Shown here in pieces: positions 25,271-34,239 of a stretch of 47,955 nt of DNA (position 1 is the first letter of the stretch; each line of letters starts with the position of its first letter). The stretch is from Chitinophaga pinensis (GTDB taxonomy: Bacteria; Bacteroidota; Bacteroidia; 2-12-FULL-35-15), in NCBI GenBank assembly GCA_945885475.1, contig CAMCYR010000001.1, forward strand, positions 1-47,955. Reading direction: 5' to 3'. Both the position numbers and the translations under genes were made by a program. The notes below the pieces were generated by a model that searched no databases, had not been told where the DNA came from, and saw only the letters and a program-made list of their open reading frames with translations.

Positions 25271-26230
25271 TCAAGAAAAATACGTTTGTTCTGCACGAAG
25301 ATCTAAAAACGGATGCTGCGTTTGTATGGATTGAATGCGTTGAAGAAAATTATTTTTAAACTTTTTATGGGAGGTTGAATCAGCATTAAAGGGCTTGTGC
25401 TTTTTCGCCAATAAAATTTCATTTATCCTTTCAAACAAGCTATCCGTGCTTTCATCAAAAAAAGAATTTCTGAATTTATCAAAAACATATTTAACAGCCT
25501 GTTCGTTGGGATGAACCATATCTTCTTTGTAAAAACGATAATCGCGCAAGTCGTCAATTACCAATTCATATGCTGGGAAATAAAAAGCAGCATCGTTTTT
25601 CAACTGATGAACGGCATCTATTAACCGTGCTTTACTTAAATTATTTTCCACTACTCCATCCCGCACATATCTAACCGGACTGATTGTGAAAACAATTTTC
25701 AATTTGGGATTAAACTTTTTTAATTCCATCATCAAAGATGTATATGCGTCTATAATATCTGAAGGATTTAATAATTGTTTCAAGAATTCTTTTTGAGGCT
25801 GCTTATGGCAATTACTAACAAGTTTGTTGTTTTTCCGGTAAACAAATGCAGAACCGAATGTAATGAATAACCACTCCGCGTTTTTTAGTGACACATGCGC
25901 ATCGGAAATATTTTTATTTATTGCTAAAAGACAGTTTTGTTGATCAGGATTTGAAAAACGACTATGATGTTCCCATGAATTCCAACAATCGTTTGCAAAA
26001 AACAATTCGCTCTCCGTTACAAAATCACTCTTCATATATCTGCGCAAAGCTACCGCAATGCTCAATGGGTTGTATAAAATTCCATGAGGATTCACTATTG
26101 TCTTGAATTTAAATTGCTGCATTGTATCGCCAATGTTTTCGGCAAAACAAGAACCCATAAAAAAAGAGGATTGAGAATAATTCAGCTTTTCAACACAAGG
26201 AATAGTCGGAAATTGAAGATGAAAGTTCAT
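25271..26230 (-). CDS. GSCFA domain protein
   Basis: A 319-residue protein named for its motif GSCFAENIGD (residues 27-36), which corresponds to the nucleophile block of SGNH/GDSL-type esterases. Further family blocks are TFGSAFVYR, FTISPVRYVRDG and DMVHPNEQAVKYVFDKF; the last supplies the likely catalytic Asp and His (DxVHxN). GSCFA proteins are plausible carbohydrate or cell-wall esterases, but activity is not well established. No signal peptide is visible, so it seems cytoplasmic. It is the last gene of the ribF operon, nine bases after the leucine-rich repeat gene. Confidence 0.9.
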   Translation of the reverse strand: MNFHLQFPTIPCVEKLNYSQSSFFMGSCFAENIGDTMQQFKFKTIVNPHGILYNPLSIAVALRRYMKSDFVTESELFFANDCWNSWEHHSRFSNPDQQNCLLAINKNISDAHVSLKNAEWLFITFGSAFVYRKNNKLVSNCHKQPQKEFLKQLLNPSDIIDAYTSLMMELKKFNPKLKIVFTISPVRYVRDGVVENNLSKARLIDAVHQLKNDAAFYFPAYELVIDDLRDYRFYKEDMVHPNEQAVKYVFDKFRNSFFDESTDSLFERINEILLAKKHKPFNADSTSHKKFKNNFLQRIQSIQTQHPFLDLRAEQTYFS

Positions 26231-26239
26231 GCGATTTTT

Positions 26240-26869
26240 TTATTGCTGACATTTACAATAAGGAGAAAAGTAGACCTTCGTACTTGGTAACATCGCCTGA
26301 ATGCTACTCTGTTGATCGTCAGGAATAAGTATTACACGAAGATCGAAGACCAATAAACTTTTCAAATCCTTTAATTCATCAGGGAAGCGCTCAATATTAT
26401 TGCTCCACAGATCCAGATTTTTCAACTTGGTAAGCTTTCCAATTGCAGGAGGAATTGAGGTTAGTTCGTTTTGATTGGCATTCAAATAAAACAAGTTAGT
26501 AAGATCACCAATTTGTGGTGGAAACTCTTCCAGACTATTTTTTGATACTGCGAAATATTGTAAATTTTTAAGCTGGGAGATCTCAACGGGTAATTCTTTG
26601 ATATTATTTTTGCTTAAATCCAGGTATTGCAAATTTGGAAACTTCAAAATTTCCATTGGAAAAGACTTTAACTTTTGTTTCCTCAATTCCAACTTAATCA
26701 CTTTTTCAGGGTTTTTTAACGCTTCTTCCAAACTGGTATAAGAATAGACCGTGTCCAGTTTAAGTGAATCCAGCAAAACTGTTTGAGCAAGCATTTTCTG
26801 TACGAAAATAAGGAGCAAAAGAAGTGTTCCGGATTTTAAAAATTGGCGATATTTAAAACTCCATTTCAA
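26240..26869 (-). CDS. Exported leucine-rich repeat protein
   Basis: A 209-residue protein with an N-terminal hydrophobic segment (SGTLLLLLIFVQKMLAQ) that looks like a signal peptide. About five leucine-rich repeats of 23 residues follow, for example LPVEISQLKNLQYFAVSKNS and FPPQIGDLTNLFYLNANQNE. The C terminus ends YFSPYCKCQQ, with a Cys-x-Cys pair. Leucine-rich repeats bind other proteins; the partner is unknown. Its ATG overlaps the ribF stop codon (ATGA-type, four bases), so it is translated from the same mRNA, although it has no obvious link to flavin metabolism. Confidence 0.85.
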   Translation of the reverse strand: MKWSFKYRQFLKSGTLLLLLIFVQKMLAQTVLLDSLKLDTVYSYTSLEEALKNPEKVIKLELRKQKLKSFPMEILKFPNLQYLDLSKNNIKELPVEISQLKNLQYFAVSKNSLEEFPPQIGDLTNLFYLNANQNELTSIPPAIGKLTKLKNLDLWSNNIERFPDELKDLKSLLVFDLRVILIPDDQQSSIQAMLPSTKVYFSPYCKCQQ

Positions 26870-27795
26870 CGATTCAAAATTTTTAATGCGTTAATTTTAT
26901 CTCGAGCCAAAGCTGCTTTCAATTGATCTAAGCCACTGAACTTAACTTCATCTCTAAGACGCTCAATAAAATAGATAGTTGCCTCATCTCCATAAATATT
27001 CTGATCAAAATCAAAAATATTCACTTCCAGACTTCGCCCTTTTCCTTCAATTGTTGGATTATTCCCTACATTCAACATTCCCTGATACATCACACCATTA
27101 AGTTCAACCTTTACAGCATAAACGCCGTCAGCCGGGATCAGTTTATATTTGTCCTCCATTAAAATATTAGCTGTAGGGTAACCGATTGTGCGCCCCAACT
27201 GCTTCCCTTGAACCACTTTTCCACTAACCGAATAAGTATGTCCGAGGTAAGTTGCTGCAACTTCCACTTCTCCGGCTTGCAAGGCCTGACGGATCTTTGT
27301 AGAACTGATTTCAATGTGATCAATGTCTTTTGCCGGGATTTCTTCCACATCAAAACCATAAACGGGGCCGAATTCTTTCAGATGCTCAAAAGAACCTTCC
27401 CGGTTTCTTCCGAAATGATGGTTGTAGCCAATCACAAGTCGTTTTGTATGTATACTATTAACCAATATATTACGAACAAATTCAACAGAGGTCAGCCGGG
27501 AAAACTCTTTTGTAAAGGGATGGATAATCAAATGGTCGATGCCGTACTTTTCTAAAAGCCGGATCTTCTCCTGTTGGGTATTCAGTAATTTCAGTTCATT
27601 ATCATCAGGGAAAAGCACCATTCTGGGGTGCGGATAAAAGGTAAGCAAAACAGTTTCGCCTTGTTCTTCCTTTGCTACATCAATTAATCTGGAAATAATT
27701 TTCTGATGTCCTAAATGAACACCATCAAAAGTGCCGGTTGTTACAACAGGGTTTTTTATGTTCCTAAAATCCTCAATTTGGGTATAAACCTTCAT
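26866..27795 (-). CDS. ribF: Bifunctional riboflavin kinase/FAD synthetase
   Basis: A 309-residue enzyme making FMN from riboflavin and then FAD. The N-terminal nucleotidyltransferase domain shows GTFDGVHLGHQKI (residues 22-34), FYPHPRMVL, and VIGYNHHFGRNREG, with ISSTKIRQAL closing it. The C-terminal riboflavin kinase domain (after about residue 180) shows GRTIGYPTANI, GVYAVKVELNGVMYQGMLNVG and the catalytic-type LEVNIFDFDQNIYG. Length is normal. It leads a minus-strand operon with the leucine-rich repeat and GSCFA genes and is divergent from atpD across about 210 AT-rich bases. Confidence 0.97.
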   Translation of the reverse strand: MKVYTQIEDFRNIKNPVVTTGTFDGVHLGHQKIISRLIDVAKEEQGETVLLTFYPHPRMVLFPDDNELKLLNTQQEKIRLLEKYGIDHLIIHPFTKEFSRLTSVEFVRNILVNSIHTKRLVIGYNHHFGRNREGSFEHLKEFGPVYGFDVEEIPAKDIDHIEISSTKIRQALQAGEVEVAATYLGHTYSVSGKVVQGKQLGRTIGYPTANILMEDKYKLIPADGVYAVKVELNGVMYQGMLNVGNNPTIEGKGRSLEVNIFDFDQNIYGDEATIYFIERLRDEVKFSGLDQLKAALARDKINALKILNR

Positions 27796-27991
27796 TCACT
27801 CAACTGAATTATATCATACAAAATGCTAACAGGTTTCGATAATCACCTAAAAATCAAGGTTAAAATCGCTTATCTTCTCCACAAAAAATGAAGTATGATT
27901 CAAAGGATCAAATTTAATTATAAAAATATTAAAAATCGATTTTTTACCTAAATAAAATAGTGTAATTTCGCAGTCGAATTTTAAAAATTAA

Positions 27992-29515
<1,524 letters not shown>

Positions 29516-29522
29516 ATTAATC

Positions 29523-29594
29523 GATTTGGAAATTTGTCAATTTGGAAATTAAAACAATGATTTCATTTTTCAAATTGGCACATTTTCAAATTAT
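29523..29594. repeat. Imperfect inverted repeat between atpD and atpC
   Basis: The left arm (29523-29549) contains TTTGGAAATT twice. The right arm (about 29567-29594) contains CAAATTGGCACATTTTC and CAAATTA and is largely its reverse complement. The transcript can form a long imperfect, AU-rich hairpin just before the atpC start. It fills most of the 91-base gap. Confidence 0.6.
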
Positions 29595-29606
29595 CAAATT
29601 AAAAAT

Positions 29607-29846
29607 ATGCATTTAGAAATAATAACTCCTGACAAAAAAGTATTTAGCGGTGATGTGGATGCGATAAAACTTCCGGGTGCTGAAGGCTCTTTTGGAATTT
29701 TAAACAATCACGCACCAATTATTGCTTCTTTAAAGAAAGGTACAATAAAAGTAACGGACGCTAAAAAAAATATCGAAACATTTGAGATCAATGGCGGTGT
29801 TGTTGAAGTTCAGAATAATAAAGTAATTGTTTTAGCAGAAGCATAA
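29607..29846 (+). CDS. atpC: F-type ATP synthase subunit epsilon, short form
   Basis: A 79-residue protein comprising only the N-terminal beta-sandwich of epsilon: MHLEIITPDKKVFSGDVDAI, LPGAEGSFGILNNHAPIIAS and GGVVEVQNNKVIVLAEA. It stops where the two-helix C-terminal domain of the 139-residue E. coli protein would begin. That domain mediates epsilon inhibition, so this enzyme presumably lacks that brake. Short epsilon subunits are known in Bacteroidota, so this is not a truncation by frameshift. Confidence 0.93.
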   Translation: MHLEIITPDKKVFSGDVDAIKLPGAEGSFGILNNHAPIIASLKKGTIKVTDAKKNIETFEINGGVVEVQNNKVIVLAEA

Positions 29847-29861
29847 TACGTTTTTGCAAAT

Positions 29862-29902
29862 AAAAAAAATCCTGCTTCACAAATGAAGCAGGATTTTTTT
29901 AT
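29862..29902 (+). terminator. Terminator after atpC
   Basis: The stem AAAAAATCCTGCTTCA pairs with TGAAGCAGGATTTTTT across CAAA and has a T run. It closes the atpD-atpC transcript. Confidence 0.92.
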
Positions 29903-29981
29903 TTAAACTTGTCAGAAAAAAGAGCTGTCATGACTAAGCAGTTTCACTTGTTAATTTGTATTTTGAAAGAGCACATAACAC

Positions 29982-30332
29982 TTATTTACTTTTTTTTAAT
30001 CTTAACTTCTCATTTTTTTTATGTCGGCCTTTATCACGTTTCGTTTTTTTATCCATATTTTTTTCGAATGCATCGCTAAGATCAATGCCTGTTTGATTGG
30101 CCAAACAAATTAAAACAAAAAGAACATCCGCTAATTCGTCAGCCAATTTTTTATCTTTTTCCTTTTTCTTAAATGATTGTTCTCCATATGTCCGAGAAAT
30201 AATCCGAGCCACCTCTCCTACTTCTTCTGTCAGTATTGCCATATTTGTTAGTTCGGAAAAATACCGAACACCATACATTTCGATCCACTGATCAACCTTT
30301 TGTTGCGCATCTTTAATTGTCAAATAAGTCAT
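29982..30332 (-). CDS. MazG-like nucleotide pyrophosphohydrolase
   Basis: A 116-residue all-alpha NTP pyrophosphohydrolase of the MazG/iMazG type. The metal site reads EEVGEVARIISRT followed by LADELADVLFVL, which is the family pattern E-E-x-x-E then E-x-x-D. Such single-domain enzymes remove non-canonical or excess nucleotides. The C-terminal 25 residues are strongly basic (KKTKRDKGRHKKNEKLRLKK). The ATG at 30332 (MTYLTIKDAQ) is preferred over one 33 bases upstream. It lies after the terminator of the ribosomal protein operon. Confidence 0.88.
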   Translation of the reverse strand: MTYLTIKDAQQKVDQWIEMYGVRYFSELTNMAILTEEVGEVARIISRTYGEQSFKKKEKDKKLADELADVLFVLICLANQTGIDLSDAFEKNMDKKTKRDKGRHKKNEKLRLKKSK

Positions 30333-30387
30333 AACTATAATTTTTAAAAATGGAAAAAAATTCAAGAAGAAAAAGAGAAAAAAACAT

Positions 30388-30428
30388 CAAAAAAAAAGGC
30401 AATTCAAAAACATTGAATTGCCTTTTAA
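30388..30428 (-). terminator. Terminator of the rpsF-rpsR-rplI operon
   Basis: On the minus strand AAAAGGCAATTCAA pairs with TTGAATTGCCTTTT, followed by a run of T. It lies 15 bases after rplI. Confidence 0.9.
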
Positions 30429-30442
30429 AATCGGTAATAAAA

Positions 30443-30889
30443 TTACTCTTGAACTACTTCAAAAGTAACTGTTCCAACTACTTCTTTGTGAAAACGAACA
30501 TCAGCAGTATAGGTTCCAACGGTTTTAACGCCATCTTCGCTCATTGTGATATTTTTGCGATCCACATCGTAGCCTAATTTTTTAATTGCATCAGCCAATT
30601 GAACTGAAGTAACTGAACCGAAAATTTTTCCAGACTCACCAACTTTAGCACCAACCTTAATAACAAGATCTTTCAATTTAGCAGCAGTAGCTTCAGCAAC
30701 AGTTTTCACTTTCTGTTCTTTGAAAGCGCGTTGTTTTACTGTTTCTGTCAACATCTTTTTAGATGCAACAGTAGCCATTTCTGCAAGGTTATTTGGAATC
30801 AAAAAATTTCTTCCGTAACCAGGTTTTACACTTATAACGTCATCCTTGTATCCAAGGTTTTTAACGTCCTGTTTTAAAATTACTTCCAT
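30443..30889 (-). CDS. rplI: 50S ribosomal protein L9
   Basis: 148 residues. The N-terminal RNA-binding domain starts MEVILKQDVKNLGYKDDVIS and contains VKPGYGRNFLIPNNLAEMAT. A long connecting helix (about residues 40-75) and the C-terminal domain (GESGKIFGSVTSVQLADAIK) follow. Length matches the E. coli protein. It is the third gene of the operon with rpsF and rpsR, eight bases after rpsR. Confidence 0.98.
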   Translation of the reverse strand: MEVILKQDVKNLGYKDDVISVKPGYGRNFLIPNNLAEMATVASKKMLTETVKQRAFKEQKVKTVAEATAAKLKDLVIKVGAKVGESGKIFGSVTSVQLADAIKKLGYDVDRKNITMSEDGVKTVGTYTADVRFHKEVVGTVTFEVVQE

Positions 30890-30897
30890 GTCTTAAC

Positions 30898-31164
30898 TTA
30901 TTTTAACATATCAGCAACATAAGGCAATAAAGCTAAATGACGAGCACGCTTAACTGCTTTAGAAACTTTACGTTGATATTTAACTGATGTACCTGTTAAT
31001 CTGCGAGGTAAAATTTTACCTTGTTCATTAATGAACTTCAACAAAAATTGAGGGTCCTTGTAATCGATATACTTAATACCGCTTTTTTTAAAGCGACAGT
31101 ATTTCTTTTTCTTAACGTCCACTGTGGGAGGCGCAAGATATCTGATTTCTGAATTGTCTGCCAT
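30898..31164 (-). CDS. rpsR: 30S ribosomal protein S18
   Basis: 88 residues with the S18 core [20 protein letters not shown] and [20 protein letters not shown], plus a C-terminal [16 protein letters not shown]18 forms a heterodimer with S6 on the 30S platform, and the gene is 25 bases behind rpsF, the usual arrangement. Confidence 0.98.
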   Translation of the reverse strand: MADNSEIRYLAPPTVDVKKKKYCRFKKSGIKYIDYKDPQFLLKFINEQGKILPRRLTGTSVKYQRKVSKAVKRARHLALLPYVADMLK

Positions 31165-31189
31165 TTTTCTAATGATTTAAATGAATGAA

Positions 31190-31531
31190 TTAAGCTACTA
31201 CTTTTACTTTGTTTCTGCTTTTTAAGCTGTATGCAACCGCATGCTTATCTAAAGCAACTGTTAAGAAGCGTAACAAGCGCTCATCACGTTTGTAAGTAAC
31301 TTCAAGTTCAGCAATAAAATTAGCAGGAGCTTGAAATTCAAACAAATGGTAGAAACCAGTTGTTTTCTTTTGAATTGGATACTGCAATTTGCGCAATCCC
31401 CAAGCATTTTCGGTTACAATTTTGCAACCATTGTCTGTAAGTAACTTTTTGTACTTACTTACCGTCTCCTTTGCCTGTTCTTCAGACAAAACGGGAGTCA
31501 TAATGAAGACGGTTTCATAATGTTTTAGCAT
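31190..31531 (-). CDS. rpsF: 30S ribosomal protein S6
   Basis: 113 residues starting MLKHYETVFIMTPVLSEEQ, with WGLRKLQYPIQKKTTGFYHL and VTYKRDERLLRFLTVALDKH, the typical ferredoxin-like S6 fold. It is the first gene of the operon rpsF-rpsR-rplI. A consensus promoter lies 56 bases upstream. The leader between promoter and start can form a small hairpin (31563-31584), but I do not see the CCG bulge expected of the known S6:S18 autoregulatory element. Confidence 0.98.
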   Translation of the reverse strand: MLKHYETVFIMTPVLSEEQAKETVSKYKKLLTDNGCKIVTENAWGLRKLQYPIQKKTTGFYHLFEFQAPANFIAELEVTYKRDERLLRFLTVALDKHAVAYSLKSRNKVKVVA

Positions 31532-31586
31532 TGTTTTGTAATTTATTTGGTTAATAATTTATTGTTCCTTTTTTCTAAAAGGGACG

Positions 31587-31617
31587 CAAAGATAGCAAAT
31601 TTTGACTTTTCACCAAA
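31587..31617 (-). promoter_or_regulatory. Consensus promoter of the rpsF operon
   Basis: On the minus strand TTTG (31614-31617) and TATCTTTG (31587-31594) are separated by exactly 19 bases, a full match to the Bacteroidota housekeeping promoter. Transcription should begin near 31580, about 50 bases before rpsF. Confidence 0.75.
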
Positions 31618-31769
31618 GAAAAAGGTCAGAAAGTGATGAAATCGGACTTAAAAAAACCGGGAAGAAGAACAAAACCTTTCCTCTGATTCAAAAATCAGGC
31701 TTTCAGACTTTTAATCCGAAGGCCTCCAGACGAAATTTATCAACCAAAATACAACTTTTAAACATTTCA

Positions 31770-31798
31770 TTGAATTTACATTTTAATACTTAGTTTTG
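31770..31798 (+). promoter_or_regulatory. Promoter of dnaX
   Basis: TTG (31770-31772), 18 bases, then TAGTTTTG (31791-31798) matches the Bacteroidota promoter. The dnaX start codon at 31810 is only 11 bases after the box, so the leader should be about 5-7 bases. Confidence 0.65.
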
Positions 31799-31809
31799 TA
31801 CAATAAACT

Positions 31810-33570
31810 ATGGATAATTTTATAGTATCGGCTCGTAAATACCGCCCGGCAACCTTTAACACGGTTGTGGGTCAGGCGCATATTACCAATACATTAAAAA
31901 ATGCTATAAAAACAGAGCATTTGGCGCACGCCTTTTTGTTCTGCGGTCCGCGTGGAGTTGGAAAAACAACCTGCGCTCGTATTTTAGCAAAGACAATCAA
32001 TTGCACCAATCGCACTTCAGAAATTGAAGCATGTGACAAGTGCGACTCCTGTGAATCTTTTAACAGCGGTGCATCTTTGAATGTTTTCGAATTGGATGCA
32101 GCTTCAAACAATTCAGTTGACGATATTCGAAATCTGGTAGATCAGGTTCGTTTTGCTCCACAACTAGGAACACATAAAGTATATATTATTGATGAGGTTC
32201 ACATGCTTTCACCTGCCGCTTTTAACGCCTTTTTGAAAACATTAGAAGAACCCCCGAAACATGCGATATTTATTTTAGCGACTACAGAGAAGCATAAAAT
32301 AATCCCCACTATTCTTTCCCGCTGCCAGATTTTCGACTTCAATAGAATTCAGATTGAAGACATCGCGAATCATTTGGCATTTATCGCAAACAGTGAAAAT
32401 ATTACAGCGGAAAAAGATGCCTTACACATCATTGCTCAAAAGGCAGATGGAGCGCTGCGTGACGCATGTTCTATATTCGATCAGATTGTAAGTTTTGCAG
32501 GAAACAATCTTACATACAAAGACGTGATCGACAATTTAAACATCCTCGATTACGATTATTATTTCAAGGTTACAGACGCTATTTTAAGTCAAAATATATC
32601 TAGTTCCCTGCTTCTCTTCAACGAAATTCTAAACAATGGTTTTGATGGTCACAATTTTGTTGCGGGCATGGGAGATCACTTCAGAAATTTGTTAGTAAGC
32701 AAAGATTCCGAGACGATTCAGCTTTTGGAAGTTGGCGCAAACATCAGAGATAAATACAAAGAACAATCCGGCAACTGTTCGTTAGCACTTTTAATAAAAG
32801 GACTTGCTATACTAAACAAAACGGATATCAATTATAAGTCGAGTAAAAATCACCGACTCCAGGTCGAGTTATCACTTATGCAGCTCTGCTCGCTCAATTC
32901 CATTGGAAATGAGACTGAAAAAAAAAATGACATAAGTCAACAAATAAAATCTCCTGCGGCTAAAACTTCAACAGCGGTTAACACAGTCATCCCCGTTAAC
33001 AAATCAATTGCAGAGATCGCGACTTCTAGCCAAACTGCCCTAGTTCAAAAAACAGTTCCTACTATTGAAACATCAACGGTTGCAAAAAAGCCATTCATTA
33101 AAACGGTAAGTCCGTCGATCAATCAGCACCTCAAAAGCGAAATAAAAACAGAGAAACCACTTGAGGGAAATATCGAACAAAATTTTTCCTCTCAGCCTAA
33201 CAGTAGTTTCAGTCAACTTGAGCTTGAAGCTGCATGGAATAAATACGCAAATGAACTAAAAGAGAAAGGAAAAACAAATTTATCTAGCGCCCTCCTAAGC
33301 AAAAGACCCATTTTAAAAGATGGAGCTATCATTGAATTTTCCATTAACAACAAAGCCATCGAAGAAAGTATCAATGAGGAAAAAATGCCTTTTTTGGGCT
33401 TTTTACGCAAAGAATTAAACAACTATTCTATCCAGCTTAATCTAGTTTTATCTGCAATAGACGACAAAACCAATCTATACACTGCAACCGACCGATACAA
33501 AAGACTTGTAGAGAAAAATCCAGCAATCAACAAATTCCGCCAACGATTCGACTTAGATGTTGAATTCTAA
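31810..33570 (+). CDS. dnaX: DNA polymerase III subunit gamma/tau
   Basis: A 586-residue clamp-loader subunit. The AAA+ module shows Walker A GPRGVGKT (46-53), zinc ligands Cys65, Cys75, Cys78 and Cys81, Walker B IIDEVH (126-131) and the sensor SRC (170-172). The collar domain ends near residue 365. A low-complexity linker (about 375-470) leads to a C-terminal domain from about residue 475, as expected for the full-length tau form that holds polymerase and helicase. At codons 370-373 the message has ten consecutive A (32918-32927). A one-base backward slip reads TGA at once (32928), and a forward slip reads TAA at 32933; either gives a product of about 373-374 residues equivalent to gamma. 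Confidence 0.97.
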   Translation: MDNFIVSARKYRPATFNTVVGQAHITNTLKNAIKTEHLAHAFLFCGPRGVGKTTCARILAKTINCTNRTSEIEACDKCDSCESFNSGASLNVFELDAASNNSVDDIRNLVDQVRFAPQLGTHKVYIIDEVHMLSPAAFNAFLKTLEEPPKHAIFILATTEKHKIIPTILSRCQIFDFNRIQIEDIANHLAFIANSENITAEKDALHIIAQKADGALRDACSIFDQIVSFAGNNLTYKDVIDNLNILDYDYYFKVTDAILSQNISSSLLLFNEILNNGFDGHNFVAGMGDHFRNLLVSKDSETIQLLEVGANIRDKYKEQSGNCSLALLIKGLAILNKTDINYKSSKNHRLQVELSLMQLCSLNSIGNETEKKNDISQQIKSPAAKTSTAVNTVIPVNKSIAEIATSSQTALVQKTVPTIETSTVAKKPFIKTVSPSINQHLKSEIKTEKPLEGNIEQNFSSQPNSSFSQLELEAAWNKYANELKEKGKTNLSSALLSKRPILKDGAIIEFSINNKAIEESINEEKMPFLGFLRKELNNYSIQLNLVLSAIDDKTNLYTATDRYKRLVEKNPAINKFRQRFDLDVEF

Positions 33571-33813
33571 AACGAATTTCGTGCGGTAATTTATTGTCAA
33601 CTTAGATTTTTAATTAACTAAATAATAAAAGTCTCAACTAAAGATTAGTTGACTTAGACGCTTCATTTATTTCCATGCAACTATTTCTTTGATTTTGGCA
33701 TCTAGATAAAAAGAAAAATAATTCTTTCCAGTTCCCATAACTTTTTACAGGTTTGATTTGTATTCTTATTTTTTTTAACTTACTTCGCATAATCCAATTT
33801 TAAACATAGCAAA

Positions 33814-34197
33814 ATGAAAAAGAATAGCTTAGTAAAATACCTACTCCTTTTTTTAGGAATTACTTTTTCTGCCATATTAAATGCGCAAGAAATCCAAGGA
33901 AAAACATATGCTATTATTGGCAATGCTTCTATAACTGCCATGAGACCTTATATAGATGCATTAAATAATTCAGATATGAAATACCACCGATTAAAAAAGG
34001 ATAGAAATATTATCGAATTTAACAGCGGTGTAAAAGTAGAATTGTTTTCGGCGACAGAAATAAATGCGAATGTGCATCCTTTAAATTTATCTGATTATCC
34101 AGAAAAATTTCCTACGAACCGAGACATCCCTGAATTCACCCTAGGTCCTAATAATTTTATTATGGAAGCACACCATGTAACAGGCAAGTCACATTAA
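33814..34197 (+). CDS. Small secreted protein of unknown function
   Basis: A 127-residue protein with a clear signal peptide (VKYLLLFLGITFSAILNAQ). The mature part contains GKTYAIIGNASITAMRPYID, a short strand-rich middle (NIIEFNSGVKVELFSATEIN) and a Pro/Asn-rich end. I recognise no family. It stops 42 bases before the giant adhesin gene in the same orientation, so the two may be co-expressed and the small protein could serve the adhesin. The 243-base gap before it (33571-33813) has a small hairpin near 33630-33653 and no gene that I can support. Confidence 0.7.
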   Translation: MKKNSLVKYLLLFLGITFSAILNAQEIQGKTYAIIGNASITAMRPYIDALNNSDMKYHRLKKDRNIIEFNSGVKVELFSATEINANVHPLNLSDYPEKFPTNRDIPEFTLGPNNFIMEAHHVTGKSH

Positions 34198-34239
34198 ACA
34201 AAAGTATAAGACTCTCTTTCTCTCTAATCTCTCAACAAA

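Noticed and set aside
29607-29846. Frameshifted or truncated atpC
   Set aside because: The short epsilon subunit is normal for this phylum and is followed directly by a terminator; there is no leftover C-terminal domain downstream.
31563-31584. S6:S18-type autoregulatory RNA in the rpsF leader
   Set aside because: A small hairpin exists, but the CCG bulge that defines the known element is not visible.
31602-31793. A 63-codon plus-strand frame between rpsF and dnaX
   Set aside because: It overlaps the upstream element of the rpsF promoter and reaches into the dnaX promoter; no homology or start signal.
33630-33653. Hairpin AGTCTCAACTA/TAGTTGACT downstream of dnaX as terminator or small RNA
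   Set aside because: The stem has a mismatch or bulge, and no T run follows; too weak to call.
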